From the NCBI GenBank assembly GCA_001275005.1, contig JWZX01002977.1, positions 1 through 37,396 on the forward strand: a stretch of 37,396 nt of DNA, in the 5' to 3' direction. Of the stretch, positions 17,315 to 23,952 are shown piece after piece. Position numbers and translations under genes: made by a program. Position 1 is the first letter of the stretch, and the number at the start of each line of letters is the position of its first letter. This DNA comes from Chrysochromulina tobinii. Taxonomy: Eukaryota > Haptophyta > Prymnesiales > Chrysochromulinaceae. The notes under the pieces are model-generated. The model was not told the origin of the DNA. It made no database searches and saw nothing but the letters and a program-made list of their open reading frames with translations.

Positions 17315-19129
17315 TCACCCCCCATCCCGTCGCCACCGCCTTCCCCTTTCGGAGTCGACCGAGCTGATGGAGTTTTCGGACATGGACGACCCGCGTCGGA
17401 GCAGGTGTGAATATTCACGGGGCAGAGGCTGACTGGACGGCGTGGCCGAGCGCTGAGTCGAGCGCGTCGAGGTTGAAAAAGCGACCCTGTGGAGATGTTG
17501 ATCTCGCGCCGGCGAGGTTGCCGCTCGCGCTGGTTTCGTGCCCGGCACAGCGCTCGTGCCCGGCACGTTCTGATGGAGCCCATGGGTGGCGGCAGCCGCC
17601 AGCTTCGCAATCGGCACCGCAATCAGGCTCTCTCTCGGATCGGGTGCGCAGTTGATACTGGGCTGCAGCAGCGGCGAGCGGAAGAAAAAGAGCATAAAGA
17701 ATTCCAAGTTGAGGAGCAGCCAGATGAGGAAGCAGATCTCGACCAGGCTCTTGAGAGGCTCATTGTTTGGGGTCGGATTGCCGATGAAGACGGCGCCCAA
17801 GACGGCGCCCAAGGCGACGAAGATGGCCGTGGTGAGTGCGACTGTGGAGCGCCGTTTGCGTTCCACCGCACCGTCAGGCTTGCGCCGGCAAGCGTGATCG
17901 AGGCAGATGAGACCGAGCAACTGAACGACAATGAGACCGAGCAACGGGAGCCCTAGCTGTGAAACCGCCCTCCATGAGGTGATCGTGATCTTCGCATTCA
18001 GTGCAAACACGGCGAGGGTGACGAGCGCGGCGATGCAGGCGAGGAGGTAGGCATCGAGCCACGAGAGGGTCGAGGTGCGCGGCAGCCCCATGCTCGCACG
18101 GTAGCCGATGGACGTGAGCAGCAGCGTCACGATCAGCCCGACGCGCTCACTCACGTTATCCTCCTTACATGTAATCGTGAGCACGAGGAAGGCGAGCGTC
18201 ACGAGCAGAAAGTTGGGCAGCCAGACAGAGAAGACGTAGAAGCTCGCGCGCCGGTGCATCCGGACGCGAAGCTCGACCACGGGGTATCGGCAGTAGCTGG
18301 AGCGCTGGGACGTCTCCCCTTCGTACACTTTGATCTCACCTATGAGGGAGGCCATCAAGGGCACTCAGTCGCACTCCATCGCACTCTCATCGTACTCTCA
18401 TCGCACTCTCATCGCACTCTAATTGCACTCTAATTGCATCGCCCACGTACCGTCGAGATCCCATTGGCCCGCGAGGAGGTTCGCGCGCCCAAAGACCTTG
18501 GACGGGTATCCCGGGCGGCCGTCGAAGACGAGGCGCGCGAATCGGCGCTTGTGCCGGTCCGAGAGGTCGGCGCTCGTGCGGTAGGAGACTACCCGGATAG
18601 GCAACTCCTGCACGTCAAACGGAAGCTTATGAGGATCGAAGTCAAAGGTGAAGACGCCGTGGATCACGGTCCGGAATACCACCAGCGGCGACTCGAGGCT
18701 ATGCCGGTGCAGTTTCGTCTCCTCGTACACCTTGTACCACGTCTCCTCAGCCTTTTTCTCAATCAGGTTGTCAATGCCCAGTCGCGGCGTCCATCGCTTG
18801 TTTTCGCCCGCAACAAACGGGCACTGCGGTGGCCAGAGCTCGTTATCCGTGTCTGGCCAGTTCTCGCCATCTTGCCTATCTCTTACCAGCGTGGGGTCGT
18901 GCCATGCTGCTTCCAGATCAATCTTGCCAGTCCACGAGAACTTCTGCTCGTCGATTTCGTAAATGTTGCGGATCCACACGTTCAGCTTCACCACCGGATC
19001 CTGACCATTCGGGCTCCCAAACTGCTCGCCGTCCAACAGCTCCCTGGTGTCGGCAGAAGATCTGGGGACGGAAGGGTCGGAAGGACCCCGGCGCGACGCT
19101 CGAAACATCCGACATCGGTTCAAGCGCAA
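17315..19129 (-). CDS. Pentameric ligand-gated ion channel (Cys-loop superfamily) homologue lacking the loop cysteines
   Basis: Two exons: 19129-18451 and 18339-17315, phase 1, 567 residues. The extracellular domain is recognisable from VVKLNVWIRNIYEIDEQKFS and the loop FDFDPHKLPFDVQEL (162-176), which keeps the PFD signature but has no flanking cysteines, as in bacterial GLIC/ELIC-type channels. Hydrophobic segments: about 260-282, 289-307, 319-340, 355-374, then two more at 392-413 and 425-446, so six rather than four. The C-terminal 120 residues are Ser/Arg-rich. No signal peptide is seen, so a first exon may be missing; the ATG at 19108 is an alternative start. The ligand and ion selectivity cannot be read. 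The intron (18340-18450) is an 11-nt GATGAGAGTGC array ending CCTCCCTCATAG. Starts lie 147 bp from divergent P5C synthase. Confidence 0.85.
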
Positions 19130-19276
19130 AGAAGCTGTGAAGTTGTGAAAAACTGGGCTGGGAAATCACCTCTGTGTTCGTTTTTCATAACCTCTTCATC
19201 GCGAGTTTCGTGTAATGAAACGAGACGGCCAGTCCTCGTGCCGAGGTCCAGCCAGCCGCCCCTCTTTTACCGCGCC

Positions 19277-22200
19277 ATGTCCGACGTACGTGCGACATTC
19301 AAGGATGCGAAAACCGTGGTCATCAAGGTCGGTACGTCGGTCGTGTCTCGGCCCGACGGCACGGTCGCCATCGGCCGCATTGCTTCGGTCGTGGAGCAGA
19401 TCGCGCAGCTGCGCCTGCAGGGCAAGCGCGTGGTGCTCGTCGCGAGCGGAGCGATTGGCGTGGGCTCGACACGGCTCAACGAGCAGGCCGTGCTGTCCAA
19501 GAGCATCCGCGCGCACCTTATCAACCCGACCGGACACAACGGCTCGTCGGCGTCCGCGCGAGCTCGCGCCGCCGCGGGCCAGGGCGGGCTGATGGGCTTG
19601 TACGACACGCTCTTCTCCCAGTATTCGGTCGCGTGCGGCCAGCTGCTCGTGACGGAGCTCGACTTCCAGACCTCCACGCGCAAGGAGCGCTTCTGCGACT
19701 CGCTGCGCTGGCTGCTCGACGCGGGCGGCGTGCCCGTGATCAACGAGAACGACGTGACCGCACGCCCAGAGGAGCGCTCGCTTTTCCGCGATAACGACTC
19801 TCTCGCGGTGCTGATCGCGCTCGAGCTGCAGGCGGACCTGCTGCTGCTGCTCTCGGACGTGTCTGGCGTGTACGCTCGCCAGCCGTGACCGGGAGAGACG
19901 CCCGAGCTTCGGCCCATGGATGATGACCTCTGATTGCCGCTGATTGCGCCCCTCATCAGGTACGCTCGCAAGCCGTTGCCGGGAGAGACGCCCGAGCTTC
20001 TGCCCATAGTGACAAGCAACAGCCTCGCCTCGATCTCCTTTGGCGAAAAGTCCGAACGCGGCCGCGGCGGCATGGAAGCGAAGGTGGAGCCTGATTGCGG
20101 CCTGATTGCGTCTGATTGCGGCTGATTGCGGCTAATTGCGGCGGCATGGAAGCGAAGGTGGAGTCTGATTGCATCCGATTGCATGTAAGTGCTCACCACG
20201 GCGCCACCCCATCTCCCCACAGGTGGAGGCTGCGCTCCAGGCGGCAGAATCGGGCGTCGGCGCCGTCGTGATCGCCTCTGGCTTCGCACAGGTACCACCC
20301 ACCTGCGGACAGTGCTGACAGCCCAGCATGCAAGGGCCCACCACGGCGCCATCGTCCATGCACACCCGGCATGCAAGGGCTCACCACGGCGCCCTCCCGC
20401 CTCCTCTCTTCCCCACAGCTCACCACGGCGCCCTCCCGCCTCCTCTCTTCCCCACAGGAGTCGATTGCCCGTCTCGTTGCCGGTGAAGACCTCGGCACCG
20501 TGTTCCTCGACCACCGGAGCGCCATGGCGAGCAATCTCGCCGCCGAGATCGCCCAGTCTCGGCAGGTAAATGGGTGCCTCTGATGGCCTCCGATGGCCTC
20601 CGACGACGTCTGATGACGTCTGATGACGTCTGATGGCCTCTGATGACCTCTGATGGCAGCCGAGTGCGCAGGCGCAGGCGCAGGCGAGTGCTCACCACGG
20701 CGCCCCCTCCTCTCCCCACAGCCGAGTGCGCAGTCGCAGGCGCAGTCGGCGCGTGCGGCGGCGCGCGCGCTGCAGCTGCTCAGCTACCAGGAGCGCGTGC
20801 ACATATTGAAGGCGATGGCTGATGCGCTCGAGGAGCACGTAAACGAGATCGTAGCTGCCAATCAGGCACGTGCCGTTGATTGCCACTGATTTCCATCGAT
20901 TGCCATTGATTGCCATCGATTGCCATTAAGCGAGATCGTATCTGCCAATCAGGAGGACGTGGCCGCGTTTGCGAGCGCGAGGGAGGCGAATCAGGCAAAG
21001 GAGGGCGGCGACGCGGCGAACAACGCGCTCGCCGAACGACTGCTGCTAACGCCTAAGAAGCTCGGTGACGTGGCATCTGCTCCCTCCTCTGATTGCCTCC
21101 CTCATCAGCCCAAGAAGCTCGGTGACGTGGCATCCGCTCCCTGGGCGCTGATGGCCTACGATGGCCTCTAATGACCTCTGATTGCCTCCCTCATCAGGTG
21201 ACGTGGCCAAGGGCATCCGCTCCCTCGGCGCGCAATCAGATCCACTCGGGCGTACCACGCGTCTCGTCGAGATCTCGCCCGGGCTCGTGCTCGAGCAGGT
21301 TTGATTGCCATTAATTGCGATTGATTACCATTGATTGCCGTCGAGATCTCGCCCGGGCTCGTGCTCGAGCAGGTGTGATTGCCATTGATTGCCACGGATG
21401 GCGCCACCGCTCTCTCTGACGCGATCTCGTCGATATCTCGCGCGATCTCGAGCAGGAGACGGTTCCGATCGGCGTGCTACTCGTCATCTTTGAGAGCCGG
21501 CCGGACGTTCTGCCGCAGGTGTGATCTCCCTTGATTACACTGGATTGCCCTTGATTACTCTTCACACCGTTGAGAGCCGGCCGGACGTTCTGCCGCAGGT
21601 GTGATCTCCCTTGATTACACTGGATTGCCCTTGATTACTCGTCATCTTTGAGAGTCGGCCGGACGTTCTGCCGCAGGTGTGATCTCCCTTGATTACACTG
21701 GATTGCCCTTGGTTACTCTTCACACCGTTGAGAGTCGGCTGGACGTTCTGCCGCAGGTGGCGGCGCTTGCGGTGGCGAGTGGCAATGGTGTGCTGCTCAA
21801 GGGCGGCAAGGAGGCACTACGCACCAACACGGTGCTTCACAAGGTGCTGTCCGCGCCCCTCCATGAGCGTCTGATTGCGCCTGATTGCGCCTGATTGCAT
21901 CTGATTGCATCTGATTGCCTCCATCATCAGGTGCTGTCCGCCGCCATCGAGCGGTCGAGTGCTGGTCGGGTGGGCGGGAGCGTGCTCGGGTTTGTGGAGG
22001 GGCGGGAGGCCATCGCCCAGCTGCTACGCCTCCATAAGGACATCGACCTCGTGATCCCTCGCGGCTCGAACGCGATGGTGCAGCACATCATGAGCTCCAC
22101 GCGCATCCCAACCCTCGGCCACGCCGACGGCATTTGCCACCTGTACGTGGACGCGGCCGCGGATCTTGAGAAGGCGATCGCGCTCACGATCGACGCGAAG

Positions 22201-22877
22201 AAGGACTACCCGGCCGCATGCAACGCAATCGAGACGTTACTCATCCACGAGTCGCTCCTTGGCAGCGGCGCGGCGAAGCGCCTTGTGGAAGCGGTCCTCG
22301 ACGCGCAAGTCACCCTGTACGGCGGCCCCAAAGCGGTCGTCGCCTTCGGCTTGCCGCCCGCCGCCTCGTTGCGCGTCGAGTATGGGGCGCTCGCGATGGC
22401 GGTCGAGCTTGTGCCCTCTGTGCAGGTGAGTGTCGTTAATTGCCTCTGATGGCCTCTGATGGCCTCTGATGACCTCTGATGGCCACTGATGGCCGCTGAT
22501 TGCATCTGATGGCGGTCGAGCTCATGCCCTCGTTGCAGGCGGCCATCGAGCACGTCAACGCGCACGGCTCCGGGCACACCGACGTCATAGTGACGGAGGA
22601 CCCGAGGGCGGCACAGACCTTCCTAAACGGGGTCGACTCGGCCGACGTTTTCCACAACGCGTCGTCCCGGTTCGCAGACGGCTTCCGGCTTGGGCTAGGC
22701 GCCGAGGTGGGCATCTCGACCTCGCGCATCCACGCACGAGGACCTGTGGGTGTGGAAGGGCTGCTCACCACGCGTAACCGCCTCATCTCCGATTCGTCAC
22801 ACCTCGTGGGAGAGTTCCACTCGGGCAAGAAGAAGTACACGCACCGCAATCTCCTCGTGCCACAGTCGCGGCTGTAG
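19277..22877 (+). CDS. P5CS: Delta-1-pyrroline-5-carboxylate synthase (bifunctional glutamate kinase / glutamyl-phosphate reductase)
   Basis: Eleven exons: 19277-19869, 19960-20083, 20223-20291, 20458-20565, 20722-20865, 20953-21064, 21198-21298, 21456-21518, 21757-21843, 21931-22425, 22539-22877; every phase closes, giving 744 residues, normal for P5CS. The N-terminal half is glutamate 5-kinase ([42 protein letters not shown]). The C-terminal half is gamma-glutamyl phosphate reductase ([33 protein letters not shown], then [14 protein letters not shown] with the catalytic Cys564). It converts glutamate to P5C, the committed step of proline (and ornithine) synthesis. Intron 5 is GC-AG; the others are GT-AG. 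Nearly every intron contains copies of an adjoining exon edge, so donor choice among copies is inferred from protein continuity. Confidence 0.95.
19870..19959 (+). repeat. P5CS intron 1 containing a copy of the exon 2 start
   Basis: The first 47 nt of the intron (GTACGCTCGCCAGCCGTGAC...) match the first 47 nt of exon 2 (GTACGCTCGCAAGCCGTTGC...) with only a few changes, one of which makes a TGA. TGATTGCC-type units and the 3' module TGATTGCGCCCCTCATCAG follow. Confidence 0.9.
20084..20222 (+). repeat. P5CS intron 2: exon-end copy plus module B
   Basis: The exon 2 end (GCGGCATGGAAGCGAAGGTG) recurs at about 20141-20160, flanked by CTGATTGCGG units. Then come GCATGTAAGTGCTCACCACG, GCGCCACC and CCCCACAG, the module B acceptor. 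Confidence 0.88.
20292..20457 (+). repeat. P5CS intron 3: module B in tandem
   Basis: The core (GGGC/T)(C/T)CACCACGGCGCC appears three times (about 20334, 20378, 20418). The last two are followed by the same pyrimidine-rich CCTCCTCTCTTCCCCACAG, so the intron carries two complete potential 3' splice sites. Confidence 0.88.
20566..20721 (+). repeat. P5CS intron 4: CTGATGACGT decamers and module B acceptor
   Basis: After GTAAAT come about eight CTGATGGCCTC/CTGATGACGT decamers (20579-20660). A copy of the next exon's CGAGTGCGCAGGCGCAGGCG follows, then GTGCTCACCACGGCGCC and CTCCCCACAG. Confidence 0.88.
21065..21197 (+). repeat. P5CS intron 6: two exon-edge copies and two TGATTGCCTCCCTCATCAG modules
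   Basis: AAGAAGCTCGGTGACGTGGC is present at the exon 6 end and again within the intron after a first complete module A (about 21095-21113). The true acceptor uses a second module A at 21179-21197, and exon 7 restarts with GTGACGTGGC. Confidence 0.9.
21299..21455 (+). repeat. P5CS intron 7 containing a copy of the exon 7 end
   Basis: CGTCGAGATCTCGCCCGGGC with CGTGCTCGAGCAGGT (36 nt) at the exon 7 end is repeated at 21339-21375. GATTGCCATTGATT-type units flank the copy. The acceptor is CTCGAGCAG. Confidence 0.88.
21519..21756 (+). repeat. P5CS intron 8: three head-to-tail 78-80 bp units
   Basis: The whole 238-nt intron is three units (80, 78, 80 nt). Each starts GTGTGATCTCCCTTGATTAC and ends with a copy of the exon 8 end (GCCGGCCGGACGTTCTGCCG then CAG). 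Each unit therefore begins with a donor and ends with an acceptor. Units differ by only a few substitutions. Confidence 0.95.
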
Positions 22878-23952
22878 ACTGAGGCGCCGTCACGGCCGAC
22901 GCAGAAGAATGACGTCAAGTGCATGCATGCCCCATGCAGCTTCATAATGACGCCAAGTGCATGCATGCTCCATGCAGCTTCATAATGACGCCAAATGCAT
23001 GCATGCCCCATGCAGCTTCATAATGACGCCAAGTGCATGCATGCCCCATGCAGCTTCATAATGACGCCAAATGCATGCATGCTCCATGCAGCTTCATGAA
23101 CATCTACTGTAAGGCCCAGGCATGAGGCCGGGCATGAGGCCGGGCAAGAGGCCAGAGCAAGAGGCCAGAGCACACAGTCGCTCGGCATGGGAGAGCCATA
23201 TGTGCTTACAGCATACCCGTTTATGGTTTGAGAGAGGCGCAAAGTGGAAGCTGTTCAAGGACGAGCACGTGTCATCGGATCGCGCGTGATTGGCACTGCA
23301 CTTGCGAGATGGTGGAGATGGCGCCGTGAGGAGTGTGTGCTGCGCTGCTGTCAGTGAGTGCATGTGTGAGTGCGACCTGTTTGGCGCTGGCGGGCCTGGC
23401 GCTAACGTGGCAACTTCCCTACTACCGGGTCCGCTTGTTGGCCGAAGCAGATTACACCGGTCACCGCCGACCGCGCGTGCGGTGCAACTGTCGGTGTTTT
23501 ATGTCGGCTCGGTACCATCAACCATCGAAGTTGCAAGTTCGAACCAACATGACTCCGTTACGCTGTGTAGCGATCATGGTAGCGATGTCGGAGCGTTAAC
23601 TGAAGAGGACACGCCGCGTATGGTCGCTTGTCTTGCTCGGACACACCTTAGGTCTCCGCATAAACCAAAGGCGTGAAACTCCACATATCTCGGAGAGCGG
23701 ATCGACGACCGTCCTGGGGACCTGGGCTCTCACTGACACCGCACCCGCACACCCATCTGCGCGGCGCGCGCTGGGTCCCTACTGTACACAGCACGCCCAC
23801 ACAGTGTCCCAGATCACGAGAGAGCCCTGTGCCTGCCCCTCGCCCTGTCCACCCCTGGATACACCCCTGGATCGTCCCTGCCGGTGGAGACATCTGCCGG
23901 CGCCTTGATTGGCAGTGGGTCGGATCTCGGTTGAGCTCGGGTTGAGCTCGGC
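22878..23952. other. Convergent intergenic region between P5CS and acyl-CoA dehydrogenase
   Basis: It holds the 38-bp tandem array described below, a GGCATGAGGCCGG / GCAAGAGGCCAGA short repeat (about 23112-23172), and otherwise no coherent frame. GTTCGAACC at about 23538 resembles a tRNA T-loop, but no cloverleaf forms around it. Confidence 0.5.
22908..23097 (+). repeat. Five-copy 38-bp tandem repeat downstream of P5CS
   Basis: Five contiguous 38-bp units start at 22908, 22946, 22984, 23022 and 23060. The unit begins AATGACGCCAAGTGCATGCA and ends CCCATGCAGCTTCAT; copies differ at two or three positions. It contains the palindrome TGCATGCA, also frequent in the introns. Confidence 0.95.

Noticed and set aside
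18434-19276. N-terminal extension of the P5CS frame
   Set aside because: The frame is open upstream but is antisense to the channel exon 1. P5CS homology starts at the ATG at 19277.
22908-23097. CRISPR-like array
   Set aside because: The 38-bp units are directly abutting with no spacers, and the context is eukaryotic; this is a simple tandem repeat.
23500-23570. tRNA-like T-loop (GTTCGAACC)
   Set aside because: The flanking bases do not pair as a T-arm, and no acceptor, D or anticodon arm can be drawn.
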